DNA from: Bacteroidia bacterium
GTDB lineage: Bacteria > Bacteroidota > Bacteroidia > UKL13-3
Assembly: GCA_014376805.1 (NCBI GenBank)
Contig: JACMQU010000031.1
Coordinates: forward strand, 41,550-105,549
Direction of reading: 5' to 3'
Length of the DNA stretch: 64,000 nucleotides
The translations under genes were made by a program, and so were the position numbers. Positions 40,459 to 50,794 of this stretch are shown piece after piece; position 1 is the first letter of the stretch; every line of letters starts with the position of its first letter. Under the pieces are notes generated by a model. The model saw only the letters and a list, made by a program, of their open reading frames with translations, was not told where the DNA came from and did not search any database.

Positions 40459-43400
40459 TTATTCGTGCTTTAGTATCCTGGAGATGGTAAAGTAAAAAGA
40501 ACAACCTTTTCCCGGATCGCACTCTACCCACATTTTTCCATCGTGATTTTCTACAATTTTTTTGCATATAGCTAAACCTATTCCGGTTCCTGAATATTCA
40601 TCTTTATTGTGGAGCCTTTGAAAAACCGCAAATATTTTATCAAAAAACTGCGGATCAATTCCTATACCATTATCAGTAATCTCAAATTGCCAATGGGTGT
40701 CAGTCTCTATTGATCTGATCACAATCAAAGGTTTTGTATTTGGATGCTGATACTTTAGGGCATTCCCGATCAGGTTTTGAATCACCTGTTGAATTTGCGT
40801 TTTACGAGCTTCTATAACAGGTAAATTCTTCCAATCTAAAATGGCACCTTTTTCCTCCATAATAGTGCGATTTAGTTGCGCAACACCGAATAATAATTCA
40901 TTCATGTTTACACGATCATATTCATGTTCCCTTTTACCTACTCTTGAATATTCAAGGAGATCAAGAATTATTTTGCGCATTCGCGTTGCACCATCAACTG
41001 CAAAATATATGTACTGTTTAGCTTTATCATCAAGAATATCTTTATACTTTTTTTCGAGTTGTGTAAGAAAACTTGATACCATCCGCAACGGCTCCTGCAA
41101 ATCATGTGAGGCTACATAAGCAAACTGTTCCAGCTCCTTATTTGATATAGCTAATTCTTCAGCTCGCTTTTTAAGATCTTCATTTAAATGATGTAAAAGT
41201 ATCTCTGTTTCCTTTCTATGAGTGATATCCTGGGTAGCTCCTATCATTCTCAGAGCCTCACCATTTTCATTCCTGATGATAAATCCTTTATCGAATATAT
41301 AGGCATATTTACCATCAGCTTTGCGAAAACGATATTCATGTTCACATATGTCAATACCCGGATTCTTAAAATCGCTTTGTAGTTTCTCTAATGCACCCAT
41401 AATATCATCAGGATGGATTCTATTTTCCCAAAAATTATCTTCCTTTTTGGCTTCAACCGGATCATATCCGAAAAGGACTTTTAACCCCTGTCCCGTTCTG
41501 TAAACGCCTTTGTTTTTAACATCCCAGTCATAAATTGCATCGTTAGTAGCCTTTGATACCAGATCATATCTTTCATTACTAATAAGCAATGCCCTTTCCA
41601 CTAATTTATTCTCAGTTATATTTCTACTATAACAGGCTATACCAACAATCTCATTCTGTCCATAAATAGGATTAAAAGTTGTTTCCGTCCAGGATTCCGA
41701 TCTGTTAAATACGGAAGGCGAATATATTTCCTTTTTAAAAGATTCTCCAACTAATGACCTCCTGTAACACTGTTCCCAAAATTCTTTCAAAGCATCATCA
41801 AACATACCAGGCATCAATAAGTTATCACCTGGTTTTAATACCTTACCCGTGAAAGATAAAAATGAAAACAGAAATGCGTTATTGCCTGCAATCAATTTCA
41901 GATCTTTGCTAACACTCCAAATAAAATCTTCTGTGCTGTTAATGAGTGCTTCTTTATCTCTTCGTTCAAACTCCTTATACTGTTCCTCTTTTTTGCGTTC
42001 CGTAACATCTCTGATAAAAGCACAGAAAAACACTTCATTATCCTGTTTAATTGGCAAAATTGTTAACTCTATTGGAAACTCCTTTTTTGATTTATTTATA
42101 GCGGATAACTCCAATATTACATTTAACGAGGGCCCATGTCCTGTTTGTAAATAAACATCAATGCCTAAATCATGCAATTCACGCAGTGGCTCAGGAATAA
42201 TTATTTCAGAAAATATCCGGTTTACTACTTCCTCCTTTTTCCATCCAAACATTTTTTCTGCCTGAGGGTTCCAAAATGTAATTGCTCCTAAGGTATCTAT
42301 GCAAATAATTGCATCCAGAGCCGCATTCATTATCAGTCTGGTTTTTTCTTCCGAATTTCGCATTCCCAGTTCGGCAAGTTTACGGGAAGTAACATCTTTT
42401 GCTACGGCAAAAATTAACCCTTCACTTATCATTGGTGTTGATGTCCAGGAAAGCCACTTAAGTAATCCATCTTTAGCAACATATCGGTTTTCAAATGAAA
42501 AAACCTGTCTGCTCTCCGAAAGATTATTCATTTGTATATAAGTACTTTGTTGATCCTCCGGATGAACAAAGTGCGAAAAAGGTTTGCTCATTAACTCCTC
42601 TTTGGTGTAGCCCAATAAGTGTGTTAGAGCAGAATTGATTTTTTTAAAATACCCATCATTACCCGCAATACATAAAAAATCAGGAGAAAAATCAAAAAAT
42701 AAATTTAGTTCATCTTCTGATCTTCTTCGCTGGATTTCTGAACCTATATGGGTACCTGTTCTGGTAAGTAGTTCAACAAGATTTTTATCTTCCATTTCTC
42801 TTTTTTCAGAAAACAAAATCATTATGCCTACAACGTTATTGCCCTGTAAAAGTGGAACAGTAAAGGCTGATTGAAGACCGCTCTTAGCTGCTATTTTTTT
42901 ACGGTTAAAAATTTTCCCTTTTTGCAAATCGGTAATCCATATACTTTTTTTGTTTTTTAAGGTTAAACCTGTAAGGTTATTCTCATCGTAATTACAACTT
43001 AAATCTTTTGAATACTTTTCGAAAAATTTAACTTTTGCTGCTTTTGGATTTGAAGTGGTTGCGGCAATTTTTAATATAAGTTTATCAAAATCGGGCAGCC
43101 ATATTTCTATGTGATCCCATTGAACTATCAAGTTGATCTTTTTCAAAACATTATAAAGCACTGTGCTTAAATCTGTAGATTGAGATAGTATTTTCAGCGT
43201 TTCGCCAACAATTTCCCTTTCTTTATTTATTTGCAAAATTTTAGTAAGATCAGTTACCTGTATTAGCCGCAAAATTCGATTGTCAATAGAAATCCTGTTA
43301 CTAAAAACATCCACTTTAACTATAGTTCCATCTTTCTTCTGATGTATCGTTTCCAATTTGTAAGATTCAGACCCCTTATTAAATTCAATATTTTTTATAG

Positions 43401-45543
43401 TATTTTTCTTCTCCTTTTCCGGCCGGATATCCAATACGCTAATCTCCATCATTTCATTTTTAGTGTATCCGTAAAAAGTTAAGGCCGCCTGGTTAATTTG
43501 CACAAATTCAAATGTAAACTCATCATAAGTAAACACTGGATAAGGAATAAAATCAAACAAGGTTCTGTATCGCAATTCACTTGATTTTATCAGTTCTATT
43601 GCATTCACTTTTTCAGACACATCTCTGAAATTATTCACAATTGAATTAATCCCGTTTAAATGTAAAAGATTAATAATAGTCCCTTCTACATTTATAAAAG
43701 TATTATTTTTTTTTCTTATTCTTGATACCCAGTTAAATGTTTTACCCGGATTTTCTAAAACTGATTCACTCGTTTTAATCACCTTGGCCTTATCATCCGG
43801 ATGAACAAAATTAAAAAGTCGTTTGCCCAGAAGATCCTCTTCTCTATATCCTAATATTTTATATAAAGAAGGACTGAGATATTTATCATTTCTGTCTGCA
43901 TCCATTAACAATAGCATATCGTTACTATTTTCGATAAGCGTACGGAAACGCATTTCATTTATTTCCAGTTTATCTTCCGCTTCTTTGCGTTGGGTAACAT
44001 TTTTGAAATTGGCAACTATAGCATTAATACCATCAATATTTAACATATTGGTTAGAGTTCCCTCAACCCATATATAACTGCCATCCTTTATTTTTGTTCT
44101 GATAAGAGTAGGCAATTGAATGCCGGGCTTTAGAAAAGATTCTTTCAGTAATTCATTAACCTTGTGCATGTCATCAGAATGAATAATTTCCGTTAGCCTT
44201 CTTATGTTAGTGTAGCCATAAGTACTTGCTATTACCGGACTAATATATTCAATTTCTCCTTCACCGTTAATAAGAGAGATCATATCACTACTGTTCTCTA
44301 TAATTGCTTTAAAACGGTTTTCGCTTTTAATAAAATTTTTTTGAGATTTTTTCTTTTCGGTTATATCTGATGATGTTACAAATACTCCGGTAATGTTTCC
44401 ATGGTTATCACGTGAGGGCTTAAAAAGGTTTAAGAAGGTAACCGCATTACCATCCGGTAACACTATCTCTACTTCACTTTCAAGCGTATCGCCCACAAGT
44501 ACTTTTTTGTATATATCTGCTACAATTTCTCTACGACTTGATTGAGAATAATGGAGAACATTATCACCCTTTTTTACTGTTTTTTTGTAAATCTTTCTAT
44601 ATCTTTCTTCAAATTGTTTGTTACAAATTACGATTTCTAAATTAGTGTTAACGAGTACAAAACTTTCCTCAGTATTGTTCATCAGGAGATTCCACTCTTC
44701 CTCTGATTTTTTTCTCTCTGTAATATCAATAATGGTTGAGCTTGTTTTTTCTTCTCCATTTATATCTTTAAAAACAACAGATGAAAATTCACATGGAAAA
44801 TGCTCCCCATTTTTACGAATCGCTGTTAATTCTCCTTTTACCTGCCCTTCCTTATTTCTAATTGTTAAGAGTTCAATCAATGTCGCATCTGCCCTAAAAA
44901 GAGCATTTTCATGCAGTATTTTTAATTCATCAACCAAATAGCCAAACATTTTGCAAGCCTGCACACTTACCTCTAATATGCTACCATCACACTTACCCAA
45001 AAAAAAAGCAATCATCGAATTTTCAATAATCGATTTGTATTTATTTTCACTTTGCTGAATGAGTTGCTGTGTGTTTTTCATGATGCTTATATCACTCAAA
45101 GAAACTATTCTATATCTTTTGCCATCATCATCAGTTAATAACTGTGAACAAGATATTACATCAATAATTTTCCCGTTTTTATGTATAGCCTTTCTTTCCG
45201 TTGCCGGTAGAACTATTCCCTTAAAAAATTCAGCATGAATTTTATTAAGTAACTCACGAGATCCGGGCTCAATAACCATCGTAAAATTATTACCAGTCAG
45301 ATCCTCCCTGTTATACCCATAAATCTCACAAAAAGAATCATTAACGTCTGCGATTATTCCTTGTTCCGTAATAATGCATATACCGGTGTTTGTTAAATTA
45401 AATGCTGCCGCATGCAATTTCCCAAGATTAACAGAATCAACTTTGTTTGATGTGACCGGCGTTTCCGATCTATCCATTTTAGCAGAAAATTTGTGTTTAT
45501 TTACAGGTTTTTCCATAAAACATATTTCATTATTTACAAGCAC
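40459..45543 (-). CDS. Giant cytosolic histidine kinase: about 10 PAS domains, one GAF, HisKA, HATPase
   Basis: Repeated PAS starts (e.g. NRFKAIIENSSDMISLINGEGEIEYISP; MRFRTLIENSNDMLLLMDADRNDKYLSP); GAF LSTVLYNVLKKINLIVQWDHIEIWL...; HisKA FAYVASHDLQEPLRMVSSFLTQL; HATPase NLIGNALKYQHPNTKP...DNGIGIDPQFFDKIF...GTGIGLAICKKIVENH. Confidence 0.94.
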   Translation of the reverse strand: MLVNNEICFMEKPVNKHKFSAKMDRSETPVTSNKVDSVNLGKLHAAAFNLTNTGICIITEQGIIADVNDSFCEIYGYNREDLTGNNFTMVIEPGSRELLNKIHAEFFKGIVLPATERKAIHKNGKIIDVISCSQLLTDDDGKRYRIVSLSDISIMKNTQQLIQQSENKYKSIIENSMIAFFLGKCDGSILEVSVQACKMFGYLVDELKILHENALFRADATLIELLTIRNKEGQVKGELTAIRKNGEHFPCEFSSVVFKDINGEEKTSSTIIDITERKKSEEEWNLLMNNTEESFVLVNTNLEIVICNKQFEERYRKIYKKTVKKGDNVLHYSQSSRREIVADIYKKVLVGDTLESEVEIVLPDGNAVTFLNLFKPSRDNHGNITGVFVTSSDITEKKKSQKNFIKSENRFKAIIENSSDMISLINGEGEIEYISPVIASTYGYTNIRRLTEIIHSDDMHKVNELLKESFLKPGIQLPTLIRTKIKDGSYIWVEGTLTNMLNIDGINAIVANFKNVTQRKEAEDKLEINEMRFRTLIENSNDMLLLMDADRNDKYLSPSLYKILGYREEDLLGKRLFNFVHPDDKAKVIKTSESVLENPGKTFNWVSRIRKKNNTFINVEGTIINLLHLNGINSIVNNFRDVSEKVNAIELIKSSELRYRTLFDFIPYPVFTYDEFTFEFVQINQAALTFYGYTKNEMMEISVLDIRPEKEKKNTIKNIEFNKGSESYKLETIHQKKDGTIVKVDVFSNRISIDNRILRLIQVTDLTKILQINKEREIVGETLKILSQSTDLSTVLYNVLKKINLIVQWDHIEIWLPDFDKLILKIAATTSNPKAAKVKFFEKYSKDLSCNYDENNLTGLTLKNKKSIWITDLQKGKIFNRKKIAAKSGLQSAFTVPLLQGNNVVGIMILFSEKREMEDKNLVELLTRTGTHIGSEIQRRRSEDELNLFFDFSPDFLCIAGNDGYFKKINSALTHLLGYTKEELMSKPFSHFVHPEDQQSTYIQMNNLSESRQVFSFENRYVAKDGLLKWLSWTSTPMISEGLIFAVAKDVTSRKLAELGMRNSEEKTRLIMNAALDAIICIDTLGAITFWNPQAEKMFGWKKEEVVNRIFSEIIIPEPLRELHDLGIDVYLQTGHGPSLNVILELSAINKSKKEFPIELTILPIKQDNEVFFCAFIRDVTERKKEEQYKEFERRDKEALINSTEDFIWSVSKDLKLIAGNNAFLFSFLSFTGKVLKPGDNLLMPGMFDDALKEFWEQCYRRSLVGESFKKEIYSPSVFNRSESWTETTFNPIYGQNEIVGIACYSRNITENKLVERALLISNERYDLVSKATNDAIYDWDVKNKGVYRTGQGLKVLFGYDPVEAKKEDNFWENRIHPDDIMGALEKLQSDFKNPGIDICEHEYRFRKADGKYAYIFDKGFIIRNENGEALRMIGATQDITHRKETEILLHHLNEDLKKRAEELAISNKELEQFAYVASHDLQEPLRMVSSFLTQLEKKYKDILDDKAKQYIYFAVDGATRMRKIILDLLEYSRVGKREHEYDRVNMNELLFGVAQLNRTIMEEKGAILDWKNLPVIEARKTQIQQVIQNLIGNALKYQHPNTKPLIVIRSIETDTHWQFEITDNGIGIDPQFFDKIFAVFQRLHNKDEYSGTGIGLAICKKIVENHDGKMWVECDPGKGCSFYFTISRILKHE

Positions 45544-45673
45544 ACCTTTACCACATAAATAATACTGAGAATGACCAATACAATTCTAAATCCATTGCGA
45601 TGTGTATCTATAAACTGGATCAGAAAAATAGTATTAAGTATTAACCGGTGCTTGTGCATACTATTTATAACAA

Positions 45674-48600
45674 TTATAATTTTTTAGAAATGGTGAAATA
45701 AAAAGTACATCCTTCACCAATTTTAGATTCAACCCAAAGACGACCATTATGATTTTCGACAATTTTTTTGCAAATAGCAAGTCCTATCCCTGTACCTGAA
45801 TACTTTTCCCTGTTGTGAAGTCTTTGAAAAACAATAAATATTTTATCAAAAAACTTTTCCTCGATGCCAATGCCATTATCTTTAATTGCAAATTGCCAAA
45901 AGTGAGCGGTTTCTGAGGAGCTGATTTTAATTACGGGAGTTACTTCATCTTTTTGATATTTTAAAGCATTTACGATCAGGTTTTGTAAAATCTGTTGCAA
46001 AGTAATTCCACTCCCTCTTATAGTTGCCAGATTATTCCATTCTATTACAGCACCCTTTTCTTCAATAATTGTTCTGTTTAACTGAACAGTTTGATTTACG
46101 AGTTCATTCATATCAATCGGTTCAAATGCAAATTCCTTTCTTCCTACTCTTGAATATTCAAGTAAATCAAGAATGATCTGGCGCATTCTAACAGCACCAT
46201 CAGTGGCATAATAAATATATTCTTTAGCTCTGTCATCTAACTGCTCTTTATACTTATTATTTAATTGCGTTAAAAAACCTGTTACCATTCTTAATGGCTC
46301 CTGCAGATCATGAGATGCTATATAAGCAAACTGCTCCAGTTCCTGGTTAGACACCACCAACTCATGCGCCCGTTTTTCGAGTCTGGCATTTAATTCCAGT
46401 AATTTCTCCGCAACAATATGCTCATCGGTTACATCGTGCACAACACCATAAATACCCACTGGTGTTTCATCACTTTTAAACTCATATCTGCCTTCCGTAA
46501 ATACATATCTAATCATTTCATCAGGATGTACAATCCGGTGATAAAAAGAAAAATTACTACATGCTTTTTGAGACTGAATGATCTCATGATTTACATAGTC
46601 TATATCTTCATGGTGTACAAAAGAAAGCCAGGAATCCATTGCATGGATATGTGTTCCCGGTATGAGTCCATAAATTCTGTAAGCCTCATCAGACCATTTA
46701 GCTTCATTCGATTCAAAGTTTACTTCCCAGTTTCCTACATGAGCAATCTCTTGTGCTTGTTTTAACCTTATTTCTTTATGTTCGAGATCATTTTTAACTG
46801 TTAACAGTTCATCGGTATGCAGTTGAAACTCCTTTTCAAATTTTTTTCGCTCAGTAATATTGTGTCCATAACATGCTGTTCCTATTACTTCATTACCCTT
46901 TTTAACAGGATAAAAAGAAACTTCAATCCACCATTCTTCCATTAATTTTACATGTTCCATAATGGTAAATGTTTCTCCATCCAAAGCTCTTTTATAATTA
47001 GCTTTCCATCGTTCCAGTGTATCCTTATCCATGTGCTCAACAATTACACTTTCACCTTTTCTCACAACTTGTCCCGTAAATAATTTATGTTGTGCTTCAT
47101 ACGCACTATTAGAAGTAATTAAACAAAGGTTGTGGTCTACACTCCACATCAGATTATTTGTATTATTGATAAGTGCATTAAGATTATTACTGTCGAACTC
47201 CTTTTGCAATTCGGCATTTTTTTGGTGGGTAATATCATGAGCAGTTATGCAATATCCGCTAATACGGTTATCATCAATAACGGGAATGATTGAATAATTT
47301 AACCACACAGTATTGCCATTTTTTTGTACATAGCTGCGGTTATAATTTACGGTTTCTCCCTCCATTATTTTAAAAATTGCATTTCTAAAAAACTCATGCC
47401 TTGATTCTTCAATAAAGGTGAAAAAATTTAAACCGGTTTGCAGTTCATTTTTTACATGGTGATTAAGCGTTATAATTTCTTTTGCTTTATTATTAAAAGC
47501 CTTCAGCACATGGTTCATATCTATCAGAAAAAAACCTTCAGATGTATTTTCAAAAATAGCTTTAAGATTTGCTTCGGATTCACTAATCCTGTCTTCCGAT
47601 TCTTTGCGTTCAGTTATATCCCTGAAGTTTTTTATAATGCCGGCTATTGCGGGATCATGAAGCATATTGGTGATAGTAGATTCATACCAGTGCCAGGTAC
47701 CATCTTTATGCTTTAACCTACCGGTATAACCCGGTATTGATTTACCCGGATTAGCGAGTGCCTCCTGCATAACTTTTTTAATGAAAGCTATATCATCCGG
47801 ATAGGCTAAAGTCAACAAATTTTGTTGCATGGCTTCTGATTCGGAATACCCAATAACCTTTTCAATTGAAGACGAGACATACAGCGGATTACCTTCTGCA
47901 GATAATATAACAACTGCATCAGCTCCATTTTCTACTAATGTCCGGAAACGTTTTTCATTATTAATTAATTGCTCCTGAGATTTTTTTATTTCAGTTATAT
48001 CTCTGGCAACACTCAAAACAGCATAAACCTCACCATTTATATTTTTCAGCGGAACGGCATTAGACTCCATCCATTTCTGTGTTTGTCCTATACCCAACAT
48101 TCTGTAATCTGCGGTGCCCGTTTCACCATTGCAAATTCTATTATGCAAATCCGCATAGATCTCTTTATCTTCCGGATGTACGAAATCAGTTGCCTTTTTA
48201 CCAATAATATCTTTTATGTTCTGAACACCAAGAAGTGAAAGTCCCGCAGGGTTCATCTCCAGCAGTGCACCAGAGAGATCAACAGTTTTAACACATTCAG
48301 GTTCGTTGTCGATAATTATTCTTAAGTGCTCTTCATTATTGCGCAACTTTTCTTCAGCTTCTTTTCTTTCAGATATATCTTTAATAAATGCACAAAAAAT
48401 AACTTTATTTTCTTGCTTTATAGGAATAATTGATAACTCTACAGGAAACTCTTTTTGGCCTTGGTTCAATGCAGTTATTTCCCAAACCTTATTAAGCATT
48501 CTATTCACACCTGTTTTAAGATAGTTTCTAAATCCATCTTCATGTCTTTGCCTGTATTGTTCCGGTATGATAATGTCTGAAATCCTTTTGCCATGCACTT

Positions 48601-50545
48601 CCTTTTCATTCCACCCGAAAATCTTTTCAGCACTTGGATTCCATAAGGTTATTAATCCATCTATATCCATGCAAACAATCGCATCCAATGATGAGTTCAT
48701 AATCAGACTTTTTAACTCTTCTGCGGCTATACGACTGGTAATATCACGGCCAGTAAAACATATTCCAACTACTCCTGTATCATCAATAACCGGATTAACA
48801 GTAAAATCGTGCCATATAATCAACCCATCCTTTTGGTGATAAGAACCATCGTATTGAATTGTTTCTCCATTTAATACTTTGGTAATTATATCTTCCAAAT
48901 AATTTTTTCTGCCAGGTTCTATAAAATTAAAGATGCTATTTCCAATTTCAGCTTCTTTTTCAATATTATTTAATATCATTTTTTTTGCTGCATGATTGAA
49001 ATATTTTACTATTCCATTTACATCAGTGAGTACAAATCCTTCAGAAGTATTCTCAAAAATCGCATGCAGATTTTCCTCCGATTGTATTATTCGCTCTTCC
49101 GCCTCCCTTCTCTCTGTTATATCACGGTAATTAGTTACAATAGCGTGAATATTGGGATCATGAAGCAAATTTGTAACTGTACCCTCCACCCAAACATAAT
49201 GTCCCTTTTTGTGCAGAAAACGATTTATACGGGGAATAGAAACGCCCGGATTTTTTAACAGTTCTCTGAGAATTTCTTCCGACTCTTTAATAAAATCAGG
49301 ATGCATTAGAAACGAAGCCGGTTTGCCTTTTACCTCCTCAGGCGTGAAACCGGTTACCTTCTCAATTGCTTTACTAACATATACTAATACTCCATCCTTA
49401 TCTGTTAATGAAAAAATATCTCCTACATTTTCTACCAGGGCCCGAAAGAGTGCTTCTACTTTTTTCTCTCTGTTAATATTTGTATGAATAACGATTGATC
49501 CGATAATTTTTTTTGTATTGTCTGTATAGGGTGATGCATTTATCAATAGCCATATTTTTTCGCCGGATTTTGATTTCAAACGGGTTTCATATTGAGCCGA
49601 TTTTCTCGTTTTACGTTCATTTATAATATTTCCCGTCAGATGCATTTCCTCATCATCTTGGAATAATTCATAAGCAATCTTTCCTATTATTTCATGTTCC
49701 TTATATCCTAGTAACTCATAAAACATTTTATTTGAATACATGATTCTGTCATCTGCGTCTACAATTATTATTCCCTCGTTCATCGATTCAATAATCTGAT
49801 CCCATTTGTGCTTTGGTGAATATTCAAACAACCCGTATTTTTTAATCGCAATAAGAGAACAAACGGAAAACGTAGTAAAAAGCGGGGTGCTGAGTGGGAT
49901 ATCATCCATACCGAATAAAAGGGGAAGAATAACTTCCAAAATAATTCCGCCAGTAACAGGAATAGAGAATCCAATAGCAAGTAATAATAATTGGAGGTGC
50001 TTTTTGGGGTCATTTTTTGCAGTGCTAAAATTAAACCAAAGTAGGCCTAACATCACCAAAGATGTACCGGAAATCCAGATATAAATAAGTTTAGTGGTTA
50101 AAAAGGGTAAAGGGTTAACAATCCAGTGCCATGTCTCAGAGCTGATAATACTGTATTTATCTAATCTGGCAATTGAAATTAATAATAAAATTGCCGGCGG
50201 CAGAAAAAGTGATATAAAAATAAATCGGTTTGAGATATATTTAAGAGATTTAGAAACACTTAGCGTAAAAAGGATGCCAAAAGGAGAAACAAACAATAAA
50301 AAAGACCCGCTTATCCGAGACCACTCTAATGCAGTTTCCTGCGTTACACTCATTCTAACCAAACCATCACTAATTTGGCAAAATCCAGCTAGAAATACAA
50401 AGAGCGCAAAAATATAATTGGTTAAGTTTTGTTGCAAAAAAAACAATATATAAATAAAAATACCCAGATTAATTATAGCCGGCATTAACGACATCAGAAT
50501 AACATCCCATCGCGAAAAATCCAGTTCAAATAAAGTAGTTACCAT
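45674..50545 (-). CDS. Giant membrane histidine kinase: 7TM-type N-terminal sensor, about 9 PAS domains, HisKA, HATPase
   Basis: N-terminal about 240 aa hydrophobic sensor; nine PAS units; HisKA FAYIASHDLQEPLRMVTGFLTQL; HATPase NLIVNALKYQKDEVTP...DNGIGIEEKFFDKIF...GTGIGLAICKKIVENHNGRLWVESKIGEGCTFYFTI. Confidence 0.94.
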   Translation of the reverse strand: MVTTLFELDFSRWDVILMSLMPAIINLGIFIYILFFLQQNLTNYIFALFVFLAGFCQISDGLVRMSVTQETALEWSRISGSFLLFVSPFGILFTLSVSKSLKYISNRFIFISLFLPPAILLLISIARLDKYSIISSETWHWIVNPLPFLTTKLIYIWISGTSLVMLGLLWFNFSTAKNDPKKHLQLLLLAIGFSIPVTGGIILEVILPLLFGMDDIPLSTPLFTTFSVCSLIAIKKYGLFEYSPKHKWDQIIESMNEGIIIVDADDRIMYSNKMFYELLGYKEHEIIGKIAYELFQDDEEMHLTGNIINERKTRKSAQYETRLKSKSGEKIWLLINASPYTDNTKKIIGSIVIHTNINREKKVEALFRALVENVGDIFSLTDKDGVLVYVSKAIEKVTGFTPEEVKGKPASFLMHPDFIKESEEILRELLKNPGVSIPRINRFLHKKGHYVWVEGTVTNLLHDPNIHAIVTNYRDITERREAEERIIQSEENLHAIFENTSEGFVLTDVNGIVKYFNHAAKKMILNNIEKEAEIGNSIFNFIEPGRKNYLEDIITKVLNGETIQYDGSYHQKDGLIIWHDFTVNPVIDDTGVVGICFTGRDITSRIAAEELKSLIMNSSLDAIVCMDIDGLITLWNPSAEKIFGWNEKEVHGKRISDIIIPEQYRQRHEDGFRNYLKTGVNRMLNKVWEITALNQGQKEFPVELSIIPIKQENKVIFCAFIKDISERKEAEEKLRNNEEHLRIIIDNEPECVKTVDLSGALLEMNPAGLSLLGVQNIKDIIGKKATDFVHPEDKEIYADLHNRICNGETGTADYRMLGIGQTQKWMESNAVPLKNINGEVYAVLSVARDITEIKKSQEQLINNEKRFRTLVENGADAVVILSAEGNPLYVSSSIEKVIGYSESEAMQQNLLTLAYPDDIAFIKKVMQEALANPGKSIPGYTGRLKHKDGTWHWYESTITNMLHDPAIAGIIKNFRDITERKESEDRISESEANLKAIFENTSEGFFLIDMNHVLKAFNNKAKEIITLNHHVKNELQTGLNFFTFIEESRHEFFRNAIFKIMEGETVNYNRSYVQKNGNTVWLNYSIIPVIDDNRISGYCITAHDITHQKNAELQKEFDSNNLNALINNTNNLMWSVDHNLCLITSNSAYEAQHKLFTGQVVRKGESVIVEHMDKDTLERWKANYKRALDGETFTIMEHVKLMEEWWIEVSFYPVKKGNEVIGTACYGHNITERKKFEKEFQLHTDELLTVKNDLEHKEIRLKQAQEIAHVGNWEVNFESNEAKWSDEAYRIYGLIPGTHIHAMDSWLSFVHHEDIDYVNHEIIQSQKACSNFSFYHRIVHPDEMIRYVFTEGRYEFKSDETPVGIYGVVHDVTDEHIVAEKLLELNARLEKRAHELVVSNQELEQFAYIASHDLQEPLRMVTGFLTQLNNKYKEQLDDRAKEYIYYATDGAVRMRQIILDLLEYSRVGRKEFAFEPIDMNELVNQTVQLNRTIIEEKGAVIEWNNLATIRGSGITLQQILQNLIVNALKYQKDEVTPVIKISSSETAHFWQFAIKDNGIGIEEKFFDKIFIVFQRLHNREKYSGTGIGLAICKKIVENHNGRLWVESKIGEGCTFYFTISKKL

Positions 50546-50794
50546 GTGATTGTTTTTTTTGACAATAAAATAAAAAGTGCCTCCAGCTTTAAGAATAGAA
50601 ATCTAAATCTGTCCATTCTCAGAATAAAGAACCTGGAAAATTTAGTCTTTTATTAAAAATTATTTTATTATTTAAGCTACAATTATAAAATAAATGATCA
50701 ATACCTTTTGTAGTACATTCAGCTACACTATTTTCTATAAAAAAATAGTTTTACTTTGATCACAGATAAAAAGGAGAATCTAATACAGAAGCGT

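Noticed and set aside
40841-50417. Many plus-strand ORFs of 60-115 aa opposite the giant kinases
   Set aside because: Antisense shadows of long coding regions; sequences are Ser/Ile-rich translations without domain signatures.
40459-50545. Phytochrome photoreceptors
   Set aside because: HisKA/HATPase ends resemble phytochrome-type kinases, but no PHY domain or chromophore-binding Cys context was recognised; called PAS/GAF kinases only.
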